Positions 1 through 10,127 of a stretch of 64,000 nt of DNA are shown one piece after another. Origin of the DNA: Melastoma dodecandrum. Taxonomy: Eukaryota > Streptophyta > Magnoliopsida > Myrtales > Melastomataceae. Position 1 is the stretch's first letter; every line of letters begins with the position of its first letter. The stretch spans positions 372,001-436,000 of the forward strand of contig JARUPY010000087.1 in NCBI GenBank assembly GCA_029817715.1, read 5' to 3'. Position numbers and translations under genes: made by a program. A model generated the notes under the pieces. That model was not told where the DNA came from. It saw nothing but the letters and a program-made list of their open reading frames with translations, and made no database searches.

Positions 1-1831
1 TGTAATAATTCTCGCCTTTCTCTCTTTCGGTCTGAGTTACTCTATGAGCTGGCTTTAGCCTAATCTGATTTCGCTGGAGAAGCTAGTGAAAGATTGCATT
101 CGCTTTGTCTATGTCAAAGGAATATTTCCTCTCTTCACCAGATTTCTGGGGTGCCTTTGCCTTTGAGTTCTTCCTCGCCATCGGGTCGTAGATAGTGGCC
201 GCGCCCTTTACAAACTCAGCCATGTCTACCTCGAAGCTCTTAGGTTCCACCTGACATGCCCGGGTAGACTGCGCCTCTGCGCCCGGGTTCCACCTGACAT
301 GCCCGGGTAGCTCTTAGGTTCCATTAACAGTTGATGGTATTCAGTCGCCTTCCTTGCCAAATCATAGAGATTGCTGAATCGCTCCCCCTGTAACTTCTTC
401 CTGAGAGGGATCGTTAGGGCATTTAATGCGACCATCAACTGATCTCTTTCGGGAATAGAGGGTCTATAACGAAGCAGTGTCGTGCGTAGATGCATTAGGA
501 ACTGCCCAGGATGCTCTCCAGCTGCTTGCCTTAATCGCATAGGTGTATCAAGACGAGCGAACGCCTTCATAAATATAGACTGCATCTCGGCCCACGATGC
601 TACCGACCCCAGGGGCAAGCTCGCATATCAGGTAAAAGCATCTCCCGTAAGTGAATTTAGAAACAATTTTAACTTCCAGAAATCGTTAGCAGCAGCGTCC
701 CCAGCTTGATGGGTAAAATGGGCTATATGTTCTATGGGGGTCATTTCATCCTCTCCCGAAAAACAGGTAAAATCGGGCATCCGATATCCTCTGGGCAAGG
801 GAAAGTCTCTGTCGACATATGTTGGGTATGGGCTCCTATAAAAGCACAGGTCATCTTGCTTGACAGTCCCGAGCACCATCTGTTCTACCAGCTGAGCAAC
901 TACTTCTCTCAGGTTCTGCGACACTGGTTGGTTCAGCCCACCGTGACTCGTCGGCACAATAGGTCCCTGAAACAGTCCCTCATAAGGGTACATGAATTGC
1001 TCATTAGCGCGGGACGGTTGTTCATTAACCAAGGCCCTTGTGTAGAAACTTTCTTCGTGTGGTGGGTCTATCCTGTTGGTCCCCGAGACCGGGTTCTCCC
1101 CTTGCGGTGTCTCCTCCATGGGTGCCTTGCCTTGACGGCGAGGAGGGGCATAATTTGCATTTCTATTTCTTTCCCCCTGCACCTCACTATCTTCGTCTAC
1201 TGCGTTTGCTGTATACACAGTGTCCGATATATAAGGCATGGGAAACCGAGAAGAAGAAGGTTTGGAAGGAGGTGTCATTTCTCTATTATGCACATCTGTG
1301 TTGCCTTGATTGGCAGTACTCCATGGACCGTCCTCCTGGAACGACACAACTCGCTTCCCAATAACCGCACGCCGAGCGTCTCCCATGAAAGAATTATCTC
1401 TATCAGTAGGATATCTTGTTTTCGGGTTGGAGATCGGCTTGCTTAAGCTTTTCATCATTTCTCGTATTTGAGCCATTAACTCCAAGCCATGGCGTATGTT
1501 TTCTTCGTGCAGCCTAGCGATACGCCTGTTATCTGCATATTTTGCAGGTTTTCATGCACATTTCGCATATCTCGCAACTCTCCCTGTATGCTCAGTAGAT
1601 TTCCATGCATATCCCCCATTTTTCTCTTCATATCAATGAATTCTTTATGAAACTCAAGCCTTGTTATGAACTCAAAAGGGGTATGCGTTGCCGCAGGGGT
1701 TGAGTAGTGTCCACTTGGCTTCCTTGAGCCGTATTCTCGTCATCTAAAGCTCCTGTCACTCCTAGGCTTTCTCCATCTAATGGAGAAGGTGGAGGATTTA
1801 GAGCGCTTGCATTCCTGGTATTCCTTACCAT
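1..1831 (-). pseudogene. Ty3/gypsy gag protein, broken, partial
   Basis: The reading starts at an ATG at 1829-1831 (MVRNTRNASALNPPPSPLDG) and continues in several frames to the window edge. The longest intact parts are 628-1485 and 226-618. Residues encoded near 628-850 carry the gag core (FYRSPYPTYVDRDF, then CFSGEDEMTPIEHIAHFTHQ and FWKLKLFLNSLTG). The next part (SWAEMQSIFMKAF, then RLRQAAGEHPGQFLMHLR) is the usual continuation of the retrotransposon gag domain. The stretch 1-225 encodes EVDMAEFVKGAATIYDP and RKYSFDIDKANAIF, matching 46147-46341 in G2. Frame changes occur near 620, near 1490 and near 226. At 240-320 a 20-odd-base segment is duplicated locally, which adds to the damage. Gag would form the capsid-like particle of the element. 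Confidence 0.85.
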
Positions 1832-1854
1832 TCTAAATGGTCAATTTATTCGTC

Positions 1855-1871
1855 TCCCACTGTGGTCGCTA
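1855..1871 (-). other. Primer-binding site of element G1
   Basis: The minus strand reads TAGCGACCACAGTGGGA, seven bases after the LTR end. Elements G2 (47574-47590) and G3 (58166-58182) have TGGCGACCACAGTGGGA at the same place, so this copy carries one change in the second base. The TGG start fits pairing with the CCA end of a tRNA. I do not assign the tRNA. Confidence 0.7.
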
Positions 1872-1877
1872 AAAACG

Positions 1878-2546
1878 TGTTCGGGTCGGACGGTGGTGGT
1901 GGAAATTCGGTCACTGGTGATGCGTCGGACGGAATGTGGACGCTGGTAATGATGGATTTGGTTACTAAGGGCCGTACGAGCTCATCCTAGTGATGGAATG
2001 AAGGTGGAGATTGGTTGTCAAGGGGCCGGAAGCTCCCCCTGATGATGGAGTGAAGGCGGAGATTGGTTGTCAAGGGTCCGGAAGCTTACCATGACGATGG
2101 AGTGAAGGCGGAGATTGGTTGTCAAAGGCCCGGAAGCTCACCCTGACGATGGAAGGATACCAAGGGCCCTATGAGGTCACCCTAGTCTGGACACCTGAAG
2201 ACTAAAAACTAAAAAGGGTTGACGATCAATGCACTAATTAGCGTTGAATGTTTGTCATGCCTTGTTGAGAAATATTTTCTCCCTTTTATACTAAATCTTT
2301 ATGTGCTTAGGATGTGTGCCACGTTCTCAGAATATCTTCGCAGGTCGTGGCCCTCTTAACTAATCTGGTAACAACCTGATCCTGGTAGACAAGAGTGTTG
2401 CGTTTCAGTTTGGACTCGTATAGACTTAACAACTTTCCTCGTAGACTTAGTACGGGCCCGTGCCTTCTTTCTGGTTTAATGGGCTATAACGCACTTCTGC
2501 ACGGGCCATGATTAACTTAGGTCCAAAATATTTTGTCATGTCTACA
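1878..2546 (-). repeat. LTR of element G1 (669 bp)
   Basis: Minus-strand boundaries are TGTAGACATGACAAAA at 2546 and CCCGAACA at 1878, giving the usual TG...CA ends. A TATA box (TATAAAAGGG) lies at 2284-2290, about 260 bp into the LTR. The 3' half contains a 52-bp tandem repeat. I saw no second LTR, so target duplication cannot be tested. Confidence 0.75.
1992..2147 (-). repeat. 52-bp tandem repeat inside the G1 LTR (3 copies)
   Basis: Three head-to-tail copies start at 1992, 2044 and 2096. Each begins GATGGARTGAAGGYGGAGAT and contains GGTTGTCAAGG and CCGGAAGCT. The copies differ at a handful of positions. It lies between the LTR promoter and the LTR 3' end, so it would be in the transcribed leader. 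Confidence 0.85.
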
Positions 2547-4412
2547 GGCGGCAAGGTCGAGGCTACGGAGGAGGGCGTAATGGGACGTAACGGATGAAGT
2601 CAGCATGGAAAGCCCAGAGCACGTTTTAAGTGTTTAAAAATTTTGAATCCAGCAATCCTTAATTAATAGGATTGACGGCTAGACCTCTCATCTCTACCTG
2701 GCAGTCCTATTGAAATTACACATTTCGAAGATAAAAAGGAATGCTTGTTCTAGGATAAGACAAAAATAATAATTATAACTAATTAATGCTATAAAAATAT
2801 AATTTAAATTTAAATTTAGTACAAAGTTGTTATTATCTGTCAAATAAAAACAATAGAAATCTAAAACCAACAACTACCAAAAAAAGTGATGCGATTACAT
2901 TTACTGAATTCGACAATCTTGTATTTAAAAGATTGTCGGTTACTGACACAAGCTCTCTACATCATAAACCGTGGATCCGATGATAGATGGATTGTCAGAT
3001 ATAACAATAATTATTTACATTTATATTTAAAAAAGAAATTGTACAAAACTTTTATAGAAAAAAGTTGACATCACGAAACTTATGATATTTTAAAGGTCCC
3101 TTCATTATGTGATTGTTGATGCCATTATCATATTGAGGCCAATATAATATATCTGACAATTATTTGAACTAAATGTATTTTGAGCACTAACAAAACTATT
3201 ATATTTATTTATTTATTCGAGTAAAATAGTTTATTTTGAGATATTTATTTTCAAAGACCTTTCAACGCACAGGGAATTCATTCTTTCGTGTTTGTTTCAA
3301 TTGATTAATTTCTTATCACGTTTGGTGCAATTTAGATTTAATTTTTATAGCACGAGATGTTTATTTCTTAATTAAAGTCAAATTTTCTTCAAATGGCTTA
3401 AATAAAGTCATAAAATCAAACATTTTTAGACTTAATGAACTCCGTAGAATATCTTATACTTCACTATTGCATCGCAAACGTTAACAAGTTCATTGGCAGC
3501 TTTCTCTGTTCCCAATCATGTCCCCAATTCATTCTATTTGAATTAATCTAATTCAATCACATATGTATTAATTTGATCTAATCAAAATTTCTTTTCGTTT
3601 TGCTTTTTGGACGTATGAATTCCATATATTAAGAAAATTATACGATGCTCATCAGAAGGGAAATTTCTCGAGCATCCTTTTTCCTTTTCGTATGTTCCCT
3701 TCTCAAGTTAGTAGTCAAAATTATATTCAAGGGCAGGGAATGATCGGTGCATAAATTTGAGGAATATCATGTAAGTCGGTCTCGGCATGTGAGTTTTGTT
3801 TAATTCAGTCCTTCTTTGCTTTCAATTACAGTATTGAGCACCCTTAGCTCTTCTACAGTACACACTTCTTTTAATTATCTTCATCACTCTCTTTCCCTTT
3901 TTTACTATAATATATTATGGATTTATAAGTCCATTTTTCTTTTGCTTTTTTAACTTGGCAATGCTTATTCCAAGCTCTTTGGAGATAAAAAAAAAAGTTA
4001 GCCCAAACTATTTTTCAAATTTGGTACATGTAAACATTTTTAATTTTTTCCTCTTATGGTCAAAATTAGTTTCATTTGTGGCCCTTAACATGATAGCGTT
4101 AGTGGCTTAACGTATTCTTTCCTGATGCGATTTTTATTTTAATATGACGTGACTTTTTCCTAGATTTTAATTTCCTTGTGATTTTAAATATTTTTGTAAT
4201 AGTATGATTTTTATTTTAATGTGACGTGCCTCTTTCTTACATTTCAATGTACCTTTGATTTCAAATACTTTTGTAATCCTATCCTAAAAACTCTTTCGTC
4301 CTCTACATTTTCTTTCTCGTCATCGAAGGATTGTTTCTCCGTACTATTAGTCCAAAAAAAAAAAATTGTCGGATACGTCAATAAGTTTTGAAAATCTCAA
4401 TATATAGCCCTT
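2547..4412. other. A/T-rich intergenic DNA, no gene seen
   Basis: This stretch is rich in A/T runs, with stop codons in all frames and no protein similarity that I recognise. The single short open frame at 2886-3068 looks random. Confidence 0.6.
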
Positions 4413-4732
4413 AACTCGCTACTTCAAATAGTGAGTTTGCCTGACGAAGGAACTCGCTACTTGAAGTAGTGATTTCTTTTGTGCGAAGCAAACTCGTTAT
4501 TTCGAGTAGCAAGTTAATGTCATGTGGGACAGCTTCACATCAACTCCCTACTTGAAGTAGTGAGTTGCTTGACCTTGAAGGAACTCGCTACATCGAGTAG
4601 CGAGTTCAAAAGCACAACTAATGAAACACATAGTTAAAATTTGGGATGGCGTTGTGAGTGTGCTCTGTTGAAACTCGCTACTTGAAGCAGGGAGTGTCCT
4701 TTGTTGGAATTAGCTACTTGAAATAACAAGTT
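4413..4732. repeat. Array of seven 25-bp imperfect palindromes
   Basis: Seven copies of the same hairpin word occur at 4413-4437, 4451-4475, 4491-4515, 4542-4566, 4582-4606, 4672-4696 and 4708-4732. Each copy is a left arm like AACTCGCTACTT, a short centre and a right arm like AAGTAGCGAGTT. The copy at 4582 is almost a perfect palindrome. Spacers are 13 to 65 bp and differ in sequence. Both arms change between copies, often with compensation, so the word rather than the spacer seems to be what recurs. No coding function is evident. Confidence 0.85.
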
Positions 4733-5697
4733 CCTTCACCTCAAAGAATTTGTTTGTTCTTTATTTTAAAAAAATTACACCTTCATAAAAAGAATTATTT
4801 CCTTTATCATGAAATTGTTACACCATTTACATAACATATTGTACAATACCATAGAACAAACATTTCTGACACTTTTTGTAATTACAAAGTTTTTACTTGC
4901 GAGACGAAATAACTACAACAAAAAATTTTCATAAAGCATGGTTATATCGTGAATGATATTTAATAAGCTTACTTCCCTGCATAATGAGAGATTCATATTT
5001 TATGTCCTTATTCCATTGTTGAAACACTCCCCAATTGAATATTTATTGTCAATAGTGAATAGAATAATTGGTGTGGTCACACAATTGTGTCAGACGCGCA
5101 CATAAGCATTGTTGTTACCATGGCATACTCTGGTGTGGCCACAGAAGGGGTATCAGACGTATACAGAAACATTGTTGTGGCACCATCAAATTTTAGAGTA
5201 GCCACACTAGAACATCAATTCATCCACAAATGACGTTGTTGTGGCCACACAAGATTTCAGTGTTCAACAAAACGTCGTTGTAGCCGCACGAGATTTCAGT
5301 CACAGACCGACTAGCCCATCGACAATATCATGGAACATAGTCTGACACATTAACAATAACATGGCTTTTGTGTAGATACATTATTGAATGAATAGAGTAT
5401 TTGAACGGTTGTGTATGTTCATGAAAATAACTAAAGATACCAGTTGTGTTTGAAGTTTGCACCTTTCAGTGAATAACTATGACTCTTAAATTTGAGAAGT
5501 TGCTTATGAAAAAAATTGTCCCATTATTTAAACATAAATATTTGTGAAATGACGTGTCTCCTCCTGATGTCTCCATGTTTATTTAAGATAATATTTGTGG
5601 GATTTAAGAAGATTAACTTCAGATCAAAAAATCCAACAGTTCAAAACGTCACTTTTGAGATTTCTTGTTGGAACACTCGCTTTTGCATAATCGACGT
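4733..5697. other. A/T-rich intergenic DNA, no gene seen
   Basis: No coding signal. Between about 5060 and 5310 the phrase GTGGCCACA and close variants recur several times at irregular spacing with CAGACG nearby. This looks like a worn tandem repeat. I see nothing else. Confidence 0.5.
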
Positions 5698-5883
5698 TGT
5701 GAACACTAAAATCTCACGGAGAAATATCAGCGTACAAATTATGTATTAAAAATGTGTAGCAGGTTCTGTCTCTAGTCACGAATGAAATACGCGAGTCCTC
5801 TGATTCGATCTTCGAAGAATAACGGTCGTGGATGATGATCCTGAGCTCTGATAAACTATCAGCAGAGCCTTGGAGTGATATAT

Positions 5884-6036
5884 TGACGAAGTTGTCGGGG
5901 CCTTTGAGCGTGATCCGGTAGCACTTCAGTAGCTTGATGAAGTCGTCGAGGTCTTTGGGCGTGACCCGACATAACTTCGATAGCTTGATAAAGTTACCCG
6001 AGCCTTTGGGTGTGATCCGACAGAGTTTCGGGGTCC
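5884..6036 (-). repeat. 51-bp tandem repeat within the LTR (3 copies)
   Basis: Copies start at 5884, 5935 and 5986. Each holds GGCGTGAYCCGAC and ends with CTTCGATAGCT or a variant. The period is a multiple of three, which keeps a spurious frame open. The same triplication is present in the LTR copies at 15391-16180 and 17481-17790, so it predates their spread. Confidence 0.85.
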
Positions 6037-6174
6037 GTTGTAGAAGAACACTGGGGCGACGGACGTCTGCAGAGCTTCGGCGAACAGGAGGCGGCAAGAA
6101 TCTTAAAGAGCTCCAAGAGTCTTCTCTCCACCTATGTGTGTAGTGTGTGATGTGTTATGCCTTGAGGAGGTCTC

Positions 6175-6182
6175 TATTTATA
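6175..6182 (-). promoter_or_regulatory. TATA box of solo LTR
   Basis: The minus strand reads TATAAATAGAGACC, about 310 bp into the LTR. The same box is kept in the other copy at 15868-15875. Confidence 0.7.
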
Positions 6183-6488
6183 GGGCTCCAGGGCTGCTTT
6201 AAATTAGGAAGCTAGTCATTTAATATTAGGTAGCTTCCCGTGGACCGAGTTATGGGCCAGGCTTGAACTTGGGCTTAGTTTGGCCCAAAATAATTATGTT
6301 TGGGTTGGGCTTATAACCATTTTATGAACATATAAGAATGCATGGGTTGAGCCTTCACTTCATTCACGGCCCGAATGCTTGCCATTTCATGGATTTAGTG
6401 TTTATGGCCTATGTACAATGCATACAAATTAGACTTAATATGGGGCCTGTGTTATGATGACACTATAGATAAAAATTTAATGTCTACA

Positions 6489-9418
6489 AATGCCCCCATT
6501 TTAATTCATTTCTCGTGCATAGATTATGGTGTAAAGAGAAATAGAATTAAAGTAATCTTCGGGGTTCTTACTCTCTTGTCATTTTGAATCCAGTGTTTTT
6601 TATTTTAATCACAATTTTACCGGCAAAATCCTTCTCCTTTTAATTATTTTCTATCATCATCAGATTCTCAACCCCACGACTTCTGTCGATGTGCAGTTAA
6701 AATAGTTCACTTCGTAGGGCATTATATTTTAGACTAGATAGTTCTTCCTTATTTAATGGCATTTCGATTATGCGAGGAGTGTCCTTCCGTTGATCAGTCG
6801 TTGCCCATTTCTTAATTTGTCCAGCTCAGAATCTTTTCATATAGACATTGTAGGATCGCAAAAAAATGCCCTCATAGAGTTTCTTTCATCATCTTTTTCA
6901 TTATCAACTAGAAATGCTTTTGATCAGAATGTCATTGGTGATGTGTGGGTTTCTCTATTTGCCTCTATCAATATATCACACACGCTGGAGACTCATGCGG
7001 GAATTCTTCCCTCTGATATGTTGTTCTTGCCCATAAATAACCTTTCTACCCATCTTCTTCCTCTGTTTGATATCATGATCACCCGTCTTTGGATATAATT
7101 TTGGCTAAAGAGGTGTCTTGCGGACGGAAGACCAATGCTGACCATCGGTGCATGCCCATTACGCTACGACAATATCTGAGATGATAAAGTGCCACTCATT
7201 TCTGGACTAACTCTTGCAGATTTATGGAGTCATTGACGGTTGATGAAGTTAAGGTAACATAATTGTTACTACACTAATTATTCTCATCAACACCTTGTGC
7301 ACGGTGTTGGATTCTCTATAATGTGCAATTCAACGCATTAACTTGAAGCAAGACTCCCTCCTTATTGTCGAGAATTGTTTTCTATGTCATTTTGTGGGTG
7401 AGTTGTTGTTGGATGTGTCAAAAAATTCCTGCTACTGATTCATGGATGTAAAAACGGTACACATATATCTCAAATTTCTTGAATAATGAATCCACAAGGT
7501 ATGCATTTAATCCCAATTTCTTCATCTAATCTCCCATCGTAGTCTCCACGACGACACGAATCGTGCTCATACCTTTCACTTTCGACCTTCCTTGTCACGT
7601 TATTAAGATCCTCAGCATCCTTGATTTCTTCTTCAAAATCTTTGCGACAATGGGCGAACTCTCTCCAAAGATTCTCCAACTCAAGTTCTTCGGACTTTTT
7701 TCGGGAGCTACGTCGTCTCCGCATTCGAACAGCCGATTTGTGATCTTGGGACGACTTTGTTCTTCCTTAGGACGAAATTTTCCCTTTTTCTCCTTCTCGA
7801 TGCTTGATTTTACCTGCTTTCTCCGTTTAGTTCTCGCTACCCTCAACATATTTTCATGCGTACTTATGTTCCACACATATATGTACATATATATAATATA
7901 CTTCTCCATTCGAAGCCTGCATTGATATTTGGCCAGAATAGATATCTCCCTTTCTCTCTCCTTTTTTTTTGTTTTGTTTTCCAAAACAAGGTTATATTCC
8001 TTAATGAGTTTATTTTATCTTCTCTGGACAATATCTTCTCCTTTGTCAAAATATTCATAGGGCACCCTCTTATCTCCAATTTTTGTTTTATTCCTTAAAG
8101 CAAGGTCATTTGCCGGAAGAAAGAGATCTATCTTTGGAAGCATGAGTATTAAGAAATTTTGAGGAGCGCACATTCCCAATTATAAAGAGATTCCTAGCCA
8201 ATTTTATGCCACTTCCCAAATAACATTTTCATCGAATGATATCATCTTGTCTGCTTCCCCTAATCTGGATTTTGGCCGCTAAATCAAAACTCAATCGTTC
8301 AACAAATGGGAGGAAATGAAAATAGGAGCGTGAAATATTATTATCGTGGGAATGTAATAATCCCCTTTGTGCGGAAAGAAAGGAAATGTTTATTCTTTGT
8401 GTATTTCCAATTTTATTTCTTTCCCTCTTTTTAACCAAATGCACTGGGACGGTTTTTTGTAACTTGTTCGTCTCCTGGAGCTTGGCTCGATCATCAGTGT
8501 GCTGGGACTAAAATTAAGAATATATTCACCCTCTCTTGAATATCTTGAATATCCTTATTTTTTGGTATTATAATATCACTAATTCCAATTCTTCCCGTAA
8601 CCAAAAATTTCTCAATTCATTCTTTTCGAGATATTATAAATATAAAAAAATGCAGAGACCATACGGGCTTGTGCTTGGTATTCCTTGGTTCCTTCACTCC
8701 TTTTTTTTTTTTTGTATTCTATTCATCACATTTTATTTTATTTTTTCCTAACTTGTGAGCGTTCCTTATTTCATCAGCGAGGCGTAACACCGTCCCACGT
8801 CATTTGGCCGAGTGAGTTTAGTTTACTCTTTCCTTTGACGTTCATCATTTGTGGCAACCCACTAGACGGCTGAACCCAATGCTCTATCAGGATTGGATCT
8901 GTCCTTTTATTTTATTTGTTTATTATTTTTATTTTTATTATTATCCAATTTTTAAATCATTCATTGCTTCCTCTATGCTTGGTATGGTGGGAGGACTGTC
9001 TCACGGTAATGGGAGACCGTGGTTCCGAATTCGTCTTGACCATATATTCTTTTATCGTCATACTGATATGTGGGTGGCTATGCTTTGCAACGATTCTGAC
9101 AAATTTGTTTCAAAAATCATCAACACATATATCTCCATCGATTTTGCGTCTTTTGTGCCCGAGACGAGTTGGATATGCTTATTCATCATTTTTGGCTGGG
9201 CTCATCGTGATTGTCTTACGTTTTCGTCGCATATTTCTTAGTTAAATCATTCACTTTTTCTCCCAACAATTTACTCGTTTATCAGACATTAGCGACCGTA
9301 GCATCCGAAAATAAGGTTATTTCGGGGGACGCCTTCTTCAAGGTTCGTGGGTTTTTTCGTTATTTATTTATACAGCTTTGCAAATTATTTTCTCTCAACG
9401 CATCTAGATTATCGACGG
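6489..9418. other. A/T-rich DNA upstream of the minisatellite, no gene recognised
   Basis: Several open frames of 60 to 130 codons occur (for example 6790-7098 plus, 7470-7724 minus, 8849-9241 plus). None shows a motif or composition that I can tie to a family. The minus-strand frame at 7470-7724 is rich in Arg, Glu and Lys and could be a coiled-coil remnant, but support is weak. The stretch lies upstream of the PMD pseudogene and may contain its lost 5' part. Confidence 0.4.
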
Positions 9419-9797
9419 ATATTCGCTCGGCCTTCTCCGTACAAATGGGATCGCTGTCGGACATTCCCTCGGCCTTCCCCATACGCATTGGACCGCCATC
9501 AGACATTCCCTCTCCCTTCCCCATACAAATGGGACTGCCGCCGGACATTCCCTCTCCCTTCCCGTATAAATGGGACCGCCGCCGGACATTCCCTCAGCCT
9601 TCCCCGTACAAATGGGACCGCCGCCGGATATTCCCTCGGCCTTCCCCGTACAAATGGGGCCGACGCCGGACATTCCCTCGGCCTTCCCCGTACAAATGGA
9701 ACCGCCACCGGACATTCCCTCGGCCTTCCCGGAAAAATGGGACTGTCGCCGGATATTCCCTCGGCCTTCCCCGTACAAATGGGATGCTTGCCTGATA
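9419..9797. repeat. 42-bp minisatellite, nine copies
   Basis: Nine head-to-tail units of 42 bp (one or two are a base shorter), with the consensus pieces GACATTCCCTCGGCCTTCCC and GTACAAATGGGACCGCCGCC. The first and last units are the most diverged, as expected for an array growing by slippage or unequal exchange. It is G/C-rich in an A/T-rich setting. Because 42 is a multiple of three, open frames run through it in several frames on both strands. These are by-products of the repeat. It lies about 330 bp before the first recognisable PMD sequence. Confidence 0.95.
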
Positions 9798-10127
9798 TTC
9801 CACTTTACTCATTTATGCCTTTACTTGGCAGGATTCATTGCAGTCATGGTTCATTTTATCAAAAGAAGGCAAGCATCCCATTTGTATATTTGTGTATTTG
9901 TTAAAATGAAGGCAGCCTCCGCAACAGAGTGGAATTAGTAGTCCATCGTCCATTGATCGGCTTTTTTGCCCCACCCTATGACAAGTTGGATGAGAACCGT
10001 GATAATTTAAGTCATTGGTCGCAAAAAATCTCTGAAACCTCCTTGTTGGACATGTGGTGGCAAAAATCACTCCCTCACTCATGCATGGCATAGCCAACTC
10101 CTTCATGTTCGCTAAAGAGGAACATCA

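Larger units (their letters stand above)
1..2546 (-). mobile_element. Tat-like Ty3/gypsy retrotransposon, 5' part (element G1)
   Basis: Read on the minus strand this is, in order, a complete LTR (2546 down to 1878), a primer-binding site and a gag gene that runs off the left edge of the window. The gag protein matches those of elements G2 and G3 in this window, sharing the run FYRSPYPxYVDRDFPxPRGY and FTHQAGDAA. No protease or polymerase is present because the window ends. The coding part carries frame breaks, so the copy is dead. Tat-lineage assignment is inferred from the close relation to G3, which has a second RNase H domain. Confidence 0.85.
5698..6488 (-). repeat. Solo LTR of gypsy family N (791 bp)
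   Basis: On the minus strand the sequence starts TGTAGACATTAAATTTTTAT at 6488 and ends GATTTTAGTGTTCACA at 5698. It is a near full-length relative of the LTR at 15391-16180, which is followed by a primer-binding site and gag. Here no internal region follows on either side, so it is a solo LTR. The 5-bp flanks (5693-5697 and 6489-6493) do not match, so either the ends are off by a few bases or the site has been rearranged. The long open frame inside (5714-6097, minus) is produced by the tandem repeat and is not a gene. Confidence 0.8.

Noticed and set aside
4413..4732. Palindrome array as a CRISPR array
   Set aside because: Repeats are imperfect, the spacers vary from 13 to 65 bp, there are no cas genes, and the setting is a plant nuclear genome.
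5714..6097. 127-codon minus-strand frame with internal repeats
   Set aside because: It lies wholly inside an LTR and its repeats are the 51-bp tandem units.
8849..9245. Two overlapping plus-strand frames with aromatic-rich text
   Set aside because: Composition reflects T-rich DNA and there is no recognisable domain. They could pass for membrane proteins only by chance.
9211..9938. Several overlapping open frames of 60 to 194 codons on both strands
   Set aside because: They come from the 42-bp repeat, whose length is a multiple of three. Frames open equally on both strands and show no family motif.
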